Positions 48,561 through 60,431 of a DNA stretch of 64,000 nucleotides are shown here, one piece after another. The first letter of the stretch is position 1; each line of letters begins with the position of its first letter. The position numbers and the translations under genes were made by a program. The notes below the pieces were generated by a model, which saw nothing but the letters and a program-made list of their open reading frames with translations, did no database searches and had not been told where the DNA came from. Source of the stretch: Solenopsis invicta. Lineage: Eukaryota; Arthropoda; Insecta; Hymenoptera; Formicidae. The stretch spans positions 31,203,275 to 31,267,274 of the forward strand of contig NC_052664.1 of assembly GCF_016802725.1 (NCBI RefSeq), written 5' to 3'.

Positions 48561-50255
48561 TCTTTACAGACGCAGCTGATAGCGTGACGCTGTAATTGAC
48601 AACCGGGCTTTGATATGTGTAACGTTTTAAATGATAAGTATGGAGCATTGTGGGGCGAGGAAGAAATATTAATTCTTTATGTATTGATCTTAAACTTGAA
48701 TTACCTGTATAATTATTTTAATTTATCGACAACTAATTAATATCGCTCGTCTGGGTAAATGTCCCCTGTCGCTCCCGTAAAAACGCGTGATAAATTCAAA
48801 TCTTTCTCGATTTGACGGATAGATAACTGTTTTAGAAGATAACAAGATATATTCACGCGGTATGAACTATAAATATACATACCGTTATTTTTATCGGTTC
48901 AAAGTATATATAAAATAATTCCTCATTTTAACTTGAATCTACATCACTTTGCGTTAGTAAGAAATAATGTAAATTAGGGGATGAGAAATATACGTTTTAT
49001 TTTTTATTTGTTTACAAATATTAGATACTTGTTAATTTCATATTAAAAATGGAACATGTATTAGTACCGTTTTCCTTCAATACAAACATGCATTATGAAT
49101 GGCTGGATGTAATACACGTTTCTTTGTGGAAATCGGTCATCTAATGGAGCAGCGAGGGCATTTCTGATGAGCAGCGCATCGCTGGCAGCAACCGAGAGAA
49201 GTAGAAACGTGATAGATGCACCTCGCTTTGCAATCAGACTGCGCTGCTAATAAGAAATTACGAAGGCTCGCCGACGTTAGCGAGATAACGTAGGAAACGC
49301 TAACCAGAAAGTACCGAGGAGTTATTATGTACGTGCCATGTACCTGGATACATTGAGAGAGTACGTTGTTCAGCTCAGCCAAGTACGTCGCAGTTGAAAT
49401 TAATAACCACGCGGTAACGCACTGCTCGAGAATCGCGTTCAAGTCCACTCTCGATTGCGGGACATGGAGAGAAATTCGCGTACCGCAATCTAAATGTACA
49501 TCGCATCACAGATTGTTGTATCGTTCTGGCAAAATTTGCCAGAAGTACGATTTCTGTGTTCGCCGCGGGAATCATGTAGTAATAATATTAATGTATTATT
49601 ATAACATTTAAAACATGGGTGCATTAAAAATTGTAAAAGAGAAAACTGTTAAACACTATTTTAAAATATTATTTAGATATTGAAAAATGTTTAAAAGTAT
49701 TTAATAATGCTTATAAAATATTTTTTTAGATATTTAAAATACTTCAAAGTTTCTCGATAAACACATCGTGCGTTTCGTTCCAGTTAATTTTCACTAAAAT
49801 TGAATGTAGGTATTTTTCTTTTTAGAATAAAATCTACCCGATAGTATACGAGAATCATCAGAAAATGTTTATTAAATCTACGACTATATCTTATTGTTAG
49901 GAAGAGTAAAATTGTATTTTGCCAGAAATGATGGCTGAACGAGATTATTTTTATTATTATATTTTATATCATCATATTTACTAACATTTGTGTGATTCTA
50001 ACATTTTTATTAAGCTGTTAATTCTAAATAATTATTCTAAATCTCAAATCTAAAAAAATATTTAAAATATCTATCGAAAATAATATTTGGTAAAAAAAGA
50101 TAGGTAAATATATTCGTTCGATACAGAGAGAACAATTTGGCTGAAATACCGATCTGAAAATAATTATATCGAACCATTTAAAAAATTGTATCGAATATTT
50201 AACTTGGTTGCTAAAATGTCAAAACTGTTTGCTGCAACACTATCGTGCTTGGACG
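48561..50255. other. Non-coding sequence, nothing recognised
   Basis: AT-rich except 49130-49560, where frames overlap on both strands (for example 49137-49448 minus, 103 codons) without recognisable motifs. Confidence 0.5.
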
Positions 50256-50494
50256 TCCTGAGAAAAAAAAAATTTTATTAACTTGACTAAATTTTTCATC
50301 TTAATTAAATCTCTTCAATTCAAGCATTTATGTATTTAAATTAAATATACATGCAGTTAAGTGCAATATATAAATGCTTAAACTGGAATTCAAGTATATA
50401 TTTAATGTAAGTCAAATATGTGCATAGATAGTTGAAATGAAAAAATTTAATCGAGTTGAAAAATTTAGTAAAGTTAGAAACTTTTTTCTCAGTG
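50256..50494. mobile_element. Hairpin MITE with long terminal inverted repeats
   Basis: Arms of about 50 bp pair (50256-50313 and about 50440-50494), sharing CTGAGAAAAAA, ACTAAATTTTTCA and ATTAAAT. The right end reads CTCAGTG followed by TA. The left end has a decayed CTGAG with no TA. Non-coding. The same family has an end fragment at 44731-44780. Confidence 0.83.
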
Positions 50495-52230
50495 TACATA
50501 ATTATTTTGTTGGCCCAACATCAAATTATCTTCTGATCTGTATCTAGGTAAATTTTTAGAAGCTGCGGTAAAATTGTTCTTTCCACGTTACATACATCGT
50601 TACATGCGACGGTTTTATCGCGCTTTAACCGAAGAACGCTCCGATCGGCGCCTGCCGACATATTTGTCCAGGGAAATCAGGCACGCTGTACAGGTATACC
50701 TGTTTCCTTTTTTTTTTGCACGATTCCCGCGGGGCTCGTACGTTTAGCGAATGGGAAGACCCGACGTGGAAGAGGCTCGAAACGAGGAGGCGGAAGGAAC
50801 GCGACGTCCGCGCTTACTCGCTCCGCTGCGCGTGTAAATGCGGTTAATGGCAGAACCGTAACGCGGTTTACACGTATCATCTATAACAGGTAGATGCGCG
50901 TACGCGATTGGCATCGGCGTTCAACGCTCGCGGAATTCACCGTTTCCGTTTCTTTCGATGCGCCCGTCGCGTTTTAGACGGTAAGAGCGTCGTCGTATTG
51001 CATTTCTGCGTCATCCCGAGTGTTTCATATCGAGAAACTCGGTGGCTTTACGACGCACTCTGTTTTCTTTCCAACTTTCCATCGAATTGAAGTCGTATCG
51101 GAGAGATACAGCGCGCTAGTACAAGATATGAATGCGCCGCATTGTTACAATGGGACATTGATGCGAGAGGACGTGTCTTCCGATTAATTTTACTTCGATA
51201 ATCGCGAAGAGAACAATTGAGAAGAGAGTTAAATTTGATATAATTTCAGAAAGTAAACGAAATTGTTATTTAACATATTCATTCTAATTAGACAGATTTA
51301 CGTATATGTTACAAAGTGTCTTGCTTTCATATTAGCGCTAAGCGTGCTAAACAAGAATGAATCTTTCCAACAACTTTGTTTCCTAAAGTTATAATTATGT
51401 TGCGGGCGCGAGTTTGCAATATTGCGGTACTTTTATAGAATTTTAATAATAAAATGTTTTCAAAATTGACTATCTACACATTAGGCAGCACATTAATAAA
51501 TTTATTATTGTTATTAAACGATTACAATTCTATTCTACGAAAATTGTTGGCAGAAGCCCATTTGGAATAGAACAGAATTTGACAAAAAATATTTTCAGCG
51601 GAATTTCTAGTTAGCCAGCGCACGGAAATCGGAGTAGGGATTCCCTCTTTTCTTTTTTCCCCATAAGAAAGCGATGATTTAACGTTCACAACGAATCGCT
51701 ATGTGTGGGAACGTCGATCGTCGTCGAAGATCGATGTCGACGTGTGTCGCGGTTTTCCTAGTGCCACGAACAGAAAGGAGTACGTTTACAAGCGATCTAC
51801 GGGGGAAGGTCGCGATAAATTCTGATTCTCTCTCGCTTCGCCGGCGCCGCGACTGATATCACCTCGAGAGAAAAGAGAGAGAGAGAGAGAGAGAGAAAGG
51901 CACGAGCAGAAGCCACGATTCCGAATGCCACGGCCAGTGGGAGGATCGGCATTGTCCCCCTTTTCTCCGCATCTTCGCGTTGCCCGCCTGCCATCTTCTC
52001 CTTCGATCTCTCCTAAGCATCGTCTTCCATTTCTCCCGCTTGGCTCTCTATCTCTCTCAACGCGCGGATACGCGCCGTTAGGTTTATTCAAATGTGTGAA
52101 TCTGTCGAGTGATTTGAAATGCCACCGCGTGTTCTTCCATCTTTTCTCTCCTTTTAGTCGCGCCTTCTCTTTTAGTTCCATGAATCTTGCGCCATTGCCA
52201 CCAAGCTTCGTCGCAAATGAGAGGATACGT
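50495..52230. other. Mixed sequence with two CpG-rich patches
   Basis: 50630-51130 and 51690-52230 are CpG-rich; 51180-51600 is AT-rich. Frames in the patches (for example 51786-52181 minus, 51925-52248 plus) run through simple repeat or oppose each other. No recognised protein. Confidence 0.4.
51874..51897. repeat. (GA)n microsatellite
   Basis: About eleven GA units, within a CpG-rich patch as at 36422. Confidence 0.9.
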
Positions 52231-52701
52231 TTAGTGAATGCGAGATAAATGTGTCAGTGACGCTATATATAAACAAAAATTAGCTCTTTCAGAGCTCTTG
52301 ATAAAATGCCGAATAAATAATGCTATTTGCTTATTTCTTCTGCTGATTAATTTTATAAACTCTCGTAATTAATTGAATAAATCTACTTTCTTTCTCTCAT
52401 ATAAAACTTGTATCAAATATTTAAAAATAATATAAAAATTTATTACTATAACAAAATTATTTTGTTTTTGTCACGCTTTGTTGCCGTAATTACTCGTATT
52501 TATCACTCTTCATTTTATACGTATTACGTGATTCGCTATTCATTGTCAGAGGATAATAAATTACTTTTTTTCTTCTCTATTTCCTTTTGTCTCGTCTGCT
52601 ATACGTACTGCGGATGAAATACGATGACACGCCAAGTGAAACTCGTACGAGCGCGATCGGAAGGATAAATTCTAACTCTTGCGGAAAGAGAACGAAAAGC
52701 C
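52231..52701. other. AT-rich non-coding sequence
   Basis: No feature recognised up to the target duplication of foldback element 3. Confidence 0.5.
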
Positions 52702-52710
52702 GAACCACAG
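52702..52710. repeat. Left 9-bp target-site duplication
   Basis: GAACCACAG, identical to 53711-53719, immediately before the element end ACCTCCGTG. Confidence 0.95.
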
Positions 52711-53710
52711 ACCTCCGTGAAGTTGGCACCCGACTTTTACGAAATCAAATTTAAAAGTGTGTTTCTTGTAGAATTTTGTCTGTAGATGATTGTAGTAAAC
52801 ATTATTTTGTTTGTAGTTAAAAAATAAATATGTTATCGGTTTTTAAAAAACAGTAAGAAATTATTTAATAGCTACAGCTCAAATGGCATCAGATTTCAAT
52901 CTGAAATCGTTTGTAGTTGTTTGTAGTTCAAGAATTTTTGTTTAAAGTTTAAAAATAAGAACGTTATCAATTTTTAAAAAAACAGTTGGGAATTATTTTA
53001 TAACTACAGCACAAATGGCATCACATTTCTATATAAAATTGTTTGTAATTGTTTGTAGTGTAAGAGTTTTCGTTCGTAGTTGATTGTAGTTTAAGAATTT
53101 TTGTTTGCAATTGAGAAATAAATATGCTATCGGTTTAAAAAAAAACAGTAAGAAATTATTTAATAGCTATAGCTCAAATGGCATCAGATTTCAACCCGGA
53201 ATCGTTTGTAGTTGTTTGTAGTATAAGAGTGAAAACTCTGATGCCATTTGAGCTGTAGCTATTAAATAATTTACTGTTTTTTTTAAACCGATAGCATATT
53301 TATTTTTCAATTGCAAACAAAAATTCTTAAACTACAATCAACTACGAACGAAAACTCTTACACTACAAACAACTACAAACAATTTTATATAGAAATGTGA
53401 TGCCATTTGTGCTGTAGTTATAAAATAATTCCCAACTGTTTTTTTTTAAATTGATAACGTTCTTATTTTTAAACTTTAAACAAAAATTCTTGAACTACAA
53501 ACAACTACAAACGATTTCAGATTGAAATCTGATGCCATTTGAGCTGTAGCTACTAAATAATTTCTTACTGTTTTTTAAAAACCGATAACATATTTATTTT
53601 TTAACTACAAACAAAATAATGTTTACTACAATCATCTACAGACAAAATCCTACAAGAAACACACTTTTAAATTTGATTTCGTAAAAGTCGGGTGTCAACT
53701 TCACGGAGGT
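52711..53710. mobile_element. Foldback element 3 (exactly 1000 bp)
   Basis: A nearly complete palindrome. The left arm is 52711-53188, the right arm 53237-53710 and the loop only 48 bp. Ends read ACCTCCGTGAAGTTGGCACC and its inverse with one mismatch, and arm identity looks above 95%. It is flanked by a perfect 9-bp duplication (GAACCACAG). Each arm holds tandem subunits of 132-163 bp, rich in GTTTGTAGTTGTTTGTAGT and AAATGGCATCA. It has no coding capacity. A 9-bp duplication is the size made by Mutator-like and Drosophila FB-type elements, so it is probably a non-autonomous member of such a group. High arm identity suggests recent insertion or gene conversion. Confidence 0.96.
52780..53236. 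repeat. Tandem subunits in the left arm of foldback element 3
   Basis: The anchor GGCATCA preceded by CTCAAAT or CACAAAT occurs at 52885, 53017 and 53180 (spacings 132 and 163 bp). Each unit carries TTTGTAGTTG(T), an AAATAA-type block and AACAGT. The loop contains the start of a further unit. Confidence 0.88.
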
Positions 53711-53719
53711 GAACCACAG
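53711..53719. repeat. Right 9-bp target-site duplication
   Basis: GAACCACAG, identical to 52702-52710. Confidence 0.95.
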
Positions 53720-54478
53720 GCCGATTCTTCTCTCCTCACTGTTCTCGATCAATATAAAACATGACAACACTCGCAATAAGCGTTCTGTCAAAGTTTCCGT
53801 ATTGTTCTGTCGACCGACATTTTTTTCCTCCGATGAAGCAGATTCAGTATCAGAGAAAAAGCTAAACGTTATGTACAATGTGTGTGCTCGAAATAATCTG
53901 GGTCAGCTGGGAGGCGCTTCGAATGTTCACTTTGATGTTTTTTTTTATTAGATCTGAGACTATAAAATATTTTGTTTCTTAATGTTATAACGATACCATT
54001 TGTTAAATTTCGAGATAGCGTTTTCGTTAAAATTGAAAGATGTTTAATTATTTAATATAAAACATCGAAAAGTTCAAGAAATTAAACTTGGTATGTTATT
54101 TCATTTTTCACTTTGCACGTGCATACGTGTATGTCGATTTAATGAATTTTAATTCGAGGATTACTTGGGCATGCGATTAATTCTTAATAAATGATACATT
54201 TTTGCGGATAAGTATATTTAAAAATTGCACTTTACAAGTGCTCATTATCAACTAGTTCATCGAGATTCTCTTAGAGTTGAAAACTCTCGATGACACGTTA
54301 GGTTGTTACGTCATCGTACGTATCAAAATGCAGTGTCGTTGAGCCATGTCACCTTCACGCTTGGCGAAGTTGAGAGAGAATAGAATTTGGGTGAGATTAG
54401 AAGGCAGCTACATCCGCAGGAAAGATTAATCACGTCGTTCGTGTCGGAGGAGTTTGGAGAGCGTGAAATCCCTTAGGT
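53720..54478. other. Non-coding sequence, nothing recognised
   Basis: AT-rich to balanced. A short CGATGAC...GTCATCG inverted pair lies at about 54289-54316. Confidence 0.5.
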
Positions 54479-54525
54479 CAGTAGTGGCCAACCTTTCTCT
54501 AATACGACCACCAGACACATTTCAA
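54479..54525 (+). mobile_element. Possible hAT-type terminal relic
   Basis: CAGTAGTGGCCAACCTTTCTC followed by ACCACCAGACACATTT resembles the start of hAT-superfamily elements (CAGnGGTGGCCAACC-type ends). The 8 bp before it (CCTTAGGT) would be the target duplication, but I find no opposite end, so only a fragment remains. Confidence 0.35.
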
Positions 54526-56310
54526 ACGTCGCGTTCGCGTGTTCCATCTAATGTCTTCTATAAGATTATTACATTATTCGAGATTGCGAATCTATTCATT
54601 TTCATTCGTAATTAGGTGATTAAACGCCATTAAAAGGGCATTTCATTGCCATTAGAGGCACGTGTCACCGCACAGTGTAGGATTTTAAGATATGTCTGAC
54701 CAATATTCCGATTTGTGTTTATATCACAATTTATATTTTAAAAATATAATTGTAACATACATATATAATATAATTATAATATAATTATTGTAAATTTTTG
54801 ATTATATCATTTTACACAATATTTGTTTAAAAATTTAATTATTGATCAATTTATAAAATTAAATAACAATATATTTACTATTAAGTTATTCATTATATAA
54901 CATACATGTATAAATATACATATAAATAACCAACAAAAACGTGAAATAATCAATTGTAGAATTATCATCAAAAATATTGCCGTCATAATTTATGAAAAAA
55001 AAATGAGCATCAAGTAACATAATAAGATTTTGATTAAATATATTATCTATTTTCATATAAATTTACACGTTTGTGCAGTTCTTCTAACTTGCAAATTAAA
55101 CTTTAAAAAATCTTTAGGTACAAGTTTAAGAGATTTTTTCAAAGTATCCGAACAGTAAATATTAAAAGCAACATTGTGATATAATAGAAAAATAATCCAT
55201 TATAAGCTCAATATATGTATAAGGCAATTACAGTGATTATTATTATTGTTATTATTATATGAGACACTATATTTAATAATTGTTCAATTTGCATAGCTAA
55301 ACTCAATCAATGTATATTAAAAATTTTTCTCTTTGAGAATCCTAATGCTGTGTTCTGGTTGGTCATTTGTACACTTCAGAATTTAGACGCATATCCTGTT
55401 TAATTAATTCAGCTCAGCGTCAAGTCGAACTCCTATATGCGAGTTTGTTAGCGATTTCGACGGAAACGCTTAGCTCTTGCAAATCCCCGCCGTAATCGCA
55501 AGATTGATTGAAACGTTCTTGTCGCTTAATTGTAAGAAATGTCCGTTACAAAAATAGACGTAGCAACAGGATTCGTAATTATTTTCTGCAATCTTCATCG
55601 TCGATTATTCGATACACGTACGAGTCGCGTGGGAGCAAACAAACTTGAAATGACGGCAATACGCAACAGCTAGTCTTGATAGGTATTATTACCTATAGGT
55701 GGAAAATCTGTTCCGGGCTGTCGTATGCTTCAGGCAATCGCAGTCATCTATTTCGTTAAGCCCCTTTGACTCCCTGAAATGAATTTTACGAGATTATACG
55801 TTGCATCAAACCGCGCCTGATACGGCACATTATTGCGAACTACGTGCAAGTTTGTTCCGCCTTGATGTGGATAGTTACTTTCTTCTCTCCATTATCTCTG
55901 ACCCAGGCATAGAATCATTTTACCTGGCCTGCAACGAATTCTAAATGAGGAACGATTTATTTTTGAAGGCAACGTTTACCACATTTGCGAAAGGGAAATT
56001 TGATGGCGTGTGAAGTGAATTTGTCGAGTAATTATGGAACATAAGAACGTTCCCTCTTTCGGATAGAATTAAATTTTCTCACATTGTGTTACGTGAAATT
56101 ACACAATTTTGCTGTTTTATTACAAGGACTCGTCTTTGATTTTCATCGGATTATTCACGTCGACAAAAACATTAAGATCTAAGGAAATAAAAATCAACTG
56201 GAGTCTTCTTATCAGCTCGATCCGTAATTTTCTAACCATATGTCTCGTTCGTCAGATATGCGTAGCGTTTCTTGCGGATCACGCGATTCCTCGTTCCGCT
56301 TATCGTGGGA
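54526..56310. other. AT-rich then balanced non-coding sequence
   Basis: 54700-55350 is extremely AT-rich. 55370-56160 is balanced and free of repeats and could hold conserved non-coding elements. No gene recognised. Confidence 0.45.
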
Positions 56311-56315
56311 TCTCT

Positions 56316-56350
56316 TATAAATAGAAGTCCGAGCGACCAAGAAGCGCGGA
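56316..56350 (+). promoter_or_regulatory. TATA-type core promoter candidate
   Basis: A canonical TATAAATAG at 56316-56324 sits at the left boundary of a 900-bp CpG-rich island, so transcription would begin near 56345 and run into the island. No clear initiator motif. The first downstream ATG (56487) gives a 15-codon frame ending at a TAA. Confidence 0.3.
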
Positions 56351-57291
56351 AGCGATAGCTCGCTGATCCTGCCCGCGCGAGTTTTACACTCGAATAATCC
56401 CGTGCATCTTATCGCATCATTACGAAGCCGGGGATGTAGCCTCGGGCAGTATATCGCTGGACTGATTCCTCCACTCCCGCCACGACAATGAATCCCGCGC
56501 GCTCCGTTCTTCTTCCTTTCCTTGGGCTTTCTTAATGGGCATCGGCGTCACATCATGCACAAGTTCAACGATCCAGCACCGTTACTTTTCTCGAGAGCGA
56601 GAAGACGGCTCTGCGCCGGCTGTGGCTTGGCGAGAATTTTTGGCTATTTTCGACTTCAAAGTCCCTCCTCTCGCGACCTCGCCCGGTCGCCTCCGGCACT
56701 CCGGCTCGTCTGGCTAGCTTCAAATGCTTTATTTTCGCGAGCGAGTCTTGCGAGTCGCGAGAGCTGAAACCGGTATACCACCAATCTTTGTCGCTTCAAT
56801 TTTCGATGCTACGGAGATATGAAGAAAACTCTGATCGCGATTATCGCTCAACGCCCATCGTCCGATTGCAAATTCGCTTCGTCTGAAAATCATTTTAAAA
56901 TGTTAAAAATCAATGACACTGTCGATTATAGAGGAAGAGAAGAAATCTGTTAGCGCTAAATACGCGGTGACGGATCTGTGGCAATCACTGCCTTTTTATT
57001 GCCATGGACCGGCATAAAGACCTTCTTGTGCTCACGTGGAAGTTAGAAGAAATATTGAATCAACGCCGCACTAATTTCAATCTACGGGCTCTCTATGTCA
57101 CCGATCGTACTAACCAGAACTTGGGAATGGCCGATTGATTGGACAGGGAACAAAGACGACTCTATCATCTCGACAGTGAAAGCACGGCGCTGAAAAGCTT
57201 CCCGACGGTAAACGGAAATTGCGGATCAATCGTTCCAGAATTTTTATCTTTGTCTTTCCCATTCCCGTTCCAAGCAACATTTTTATTACTC

Positions 57292-57292
<1 letters not shown>
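56325..57292. other. CpG-rich island with (CT)n at right edge
   Basis: Frames such as 56522-56767 and 56535-56717 on plus overlap in different phases. No protein family recognised. The island may be a promoter or 5' exon region. Confidence 0.35.

Positions 57293-57340
<48 letters not shown>
57293..57340. repeat. (CT)n microsatellite
   Basis: About 18 CT units, then a single T interruption and five more, the longest dinucleotide repeat in the window. Confidence 0.95.
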
Positions 57341-58742
57341 CTAGGACGAGGAAAGTTTGTCATTAACCTTCAGCGTAGCCACTGCCATTTGTCACGGTGA
57401 CATCTGCCAAGGAAGAAGGTAGAAGGAAATTTTAAGAGGAAAAGCAAGATATAGAGAGAGATAGAGAATTATAGAAAGAGGCGATGCGAATTTAATGATA
57501 GATAATGGATGAATAGAGGAAAACTTGAAGAATTTGTTAAGAAGACAAATAGAGACAGAAAGACGAAAAGTTTTTCTTTGTTTTATTTATAAGCGACAAG
57601 TAGAATAAAACGTAATAAAAAAAAATATAATAAAATTATTAAAAATTATAATAGCTCGAATCTAATAATATTGAAGCAGACGCGTGAAAAATGTCTTGTT
57701 ACATTTGTTAATATTGAATTCTCGTGAAAAGGTTTAATTTGATTTTGATTTTCTCAGTTGTCGCTCAACGTGATTAAAGGGATTGCGGAACGCTTCGTAC
57801 ACGAGAATTTCGAGAGAGTTCGTTCCCGCTTGTAGAAAACCTCATTTAACCGGACGTGATGTCGCGACGAGTTCGGTTCCTCGGCGTCACTTTCGCGCGA
57901 CGTCTGAATTTGTCTCGTTCCGCCGTTGACCGTGATAAAGCGCGATGTCTATTTAATAAATTGCGTTCTTGGTACGCTATGCAGCGGACATAACCCGTGG
58001 AGAGCGCGATATAACATTCACGATCGGACCCGGGACCGGAACGTGATACACGCGAACGCTTCATTAATGCCGATCGAAAGTAAAGGAAATCAGTTAATTA
58101 TAGTGATGCACTGATTGCCGAACGCTTCGCTGCCGCCTTTCACACTTAGACGAATGACGAATCACAATCTGTTTTTTTCCAAATTGCACAGCTTGCCCGT
58201 TTTTTCATTCGCGCAGTGACTGGGAAATGGGTTTTGTATAAACGAAAAGTTTACCTTCACGCTTTCATAACAGGAGTAACAATGAAAGTGAAGCTCAATA
58301 AAATAGTCGATCGTGTTTGACAATTATCCTAGCAATTACTTCTTTTCGAGAATGTCATTTTAAATCGCATAAGCGAGAGATGTTTAGGATACTAAATATA
58401 TGAACCGGAAAGATAAATATAGAATCGAGATAGTTATATAATTTCAGATAAAATATTCATTTTATTAGTAAAAGTTTGCTATTTTGCATTGAGTTTTAAC
58501 CTGTAATCTAAGAATCAATTCTATCGAAATATTTTTTTTCTAGAATAAAGGAAGATCTTACAATATTGATAAACGTATATAATAGAGAAAACTTACAACG
58601 ATACATACAATTTATATTAATACGTTATTACAGTTGTTACAAAAGTTGCTCGTTTTCGATTGCATCTTAAAATATTAATGAGGTTTGTTTTATAAATTAC
58701 AAAAATGAAAAAGTTATAAATTTATTTAAATTGTAATAAAGG
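57341..58742. other. Non-coding sequence, CpG-rich at 57770-58240
   Basis: No gene recognised. The flanking parts are purine-rich (57415-57560) and AT-rich (58300-58740). Confidence 0.45.
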
Positions 58743-59401
58743 AGAAGGGAGTGTTATTGCTATTACTTCTGAGCACTTTGATACTTTTTCAAAGTACATT
58801 TTAGCACTTAATTATACTTCTTCATTGTTCTTAATCTTGAGTATTATTACACGAATGTAATATACCCTCAAGTGTTTTTTTGTTATTTAACTTTTTATTC
58901 GATTGCATACATTTCGAATTATGCAAAGTTAAACAATAATTTTGTTAATATGAATTTTTAAGTCATATTAACAAAGTCATATTAAAATTTTCATCCTGAA
59001 ATATTTCTTTGATATACTGATTGTTACATTAGAGGTATTTTATGCTTGTTGTTTAATGTTAAACATGAACAAAATATCTAATTTTTCTCAACGCAGAAAA
59101 ATTCTAAACGATGGAAAATTAAAAATATACAATTTGTAATAAAATACTGTGTTCAAACTAAACCCATTTTTTTTTTAGTTATTTTTGGGCTAGCCATATT
59201 ACCATCATTTTTCCTTTTCCATCGATTATATAGTGTTCATTTTTGTAAATCACATCCTACATAATAAATATTTTATTGCTTTGTGTAAAGTCTGTTAAAC
59301 AATACTTTAACGAATATAATCATTCAAGTTTTAATCTAAAATATTGATTATTATCAAAGTTATTCAATAAAATGAAAATGAGTGCTACATTACTCCCTTC
59401 T
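58743..59401. mobile_element. Possible decayed DNA transposon
   Basis: AGAAGGGAGT at 58743-58752 has its exact inverse at 59392-59401, and GAGCAC/GTGCTAC-type words lie just inside each. The 660-bp interior is AT-rich without a frame. A 13-bp perfect hairpin (58941-58953 with 58963-58975) lies within. The short matching ends make this uncertain. Confidence 0.25.
58941..58975. repeat. 13-bp hairpin
   Basis: TTTGTTAATATGA pairs perfectly with TCATATTAACAAA across a 9-base loop. The word AAAGTCATATTAA overlaps and is partly repeated. Confidence 0.8.
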
Positions 59402-59639
59402 ACTCTATATGTATTTTTAGAATTGTTGTAACATTATTTATTAAGTTTATCTTTATTAAATTTTTTTCAAAAAAACACTAAAATTATTAAAACTATTTGC
59501 TGATTAAAATCATCCTTTTTAAACTCTCTCTGCAACTAATTGATGAATTAATCGACGTTAATATTTTAAAATGCCTAAGAGACTTTGTACTCTCCTATTG
59601 CCAACAGCTACATAAAACTCAATATTCTCAATATTTCGA

Positions 59640-60431
59640 AAGGGAATGATGCATCTCTCTCTCGAGTATCCCACGAGGGAGTCAAATGCACAGCAGTTCG
59701 CTGCACAGAGGAACGGTCGGAAGAGTTGCCGAGCTCGGATCGTGATACTCCGTGATCCGCAGCGCAGTGATCTTATCCGATCGTGGACGCCTCGGAATAG
59801 AAGGTGAAGTATAGGAAAAGGCGACGGCGACGGTGGCGATTCCGTTTCGCAGACACGCCGTAAACCGGGAAAGCTGTAAGCCGTCGACCGGCGCGGCGGC
59901 GGAATTGGCAGAGAACATCGCATCGGGGAAGAACATCAATAGTCGGCCTCGCGGCCGTCAATCGGTCGTCGCACGTAATACACTCGCGCGCGCGAGTTGC
60001 CGCCGCGTCGCGCCGCGCCGCGACGCGCCGGTCCTCGGCCGTTTCCGGCCGAGCTCGGCCGGTCCCGAGCGCCAACATTGTCCCGCGTTGTCAGTCCGCG
60101 ACGAGCTATCGCGACGGGCGTTCGTCGCGCGCACACGGAAATTCGTACGTGCTTTGCGGGAAAATGTGACGGTTTTCGAACGGTCGGGAGTCTGGGAAAT
60201 CTGCGAAGTGCACCGCGTGCTGCCGCTTCCCCCTTTCGAACGGGGAGGAAACGGGAGATGTTCGCCTCTCTCTCTCTCTCTTTTTCGAGTGAGTGATCTC
60301 CGCGAGTTCGACCGTGTTCTGTACTTGGATTGTGCGCGACGTGCACTTTGCCGGCACGGAGACGGCTTCTTTTGTGTGTATATATACATATATCGGCACG
60401 ATTGACTGCGAGTCCGTAGAAAGGTGGAGAG
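59640..60431 (+). other. CpG island ending in a splice donor, candidate 5' exon
   Basis: The most GC-rich segment of the window, with GCCGCG-type runs at 59990-60070, is followed by a CT tract (60266-60281), a TATATATACATATAT run at 60377-60391 and the donor GGAGAG|GTAAGCAC (exon end 60431). Frames up to 190 codons are open on both strands at once, so none is convincing as protein. Most consistent with a promoter and untranslated first exon of a plus-strand gene beyond the window. Confidence 0.35.
60266..60281. repeat. (CT)n microsatellite
   Basis: A short CT tract with a T-rich end, inside the CpG island. Confidence 0.85.

Noticed and set aside
51786..52181. 131-codon minus-strand frame
   Set aside because: It reads through the (GA)n repeat and overlaps a plus-strand frame of similar length.
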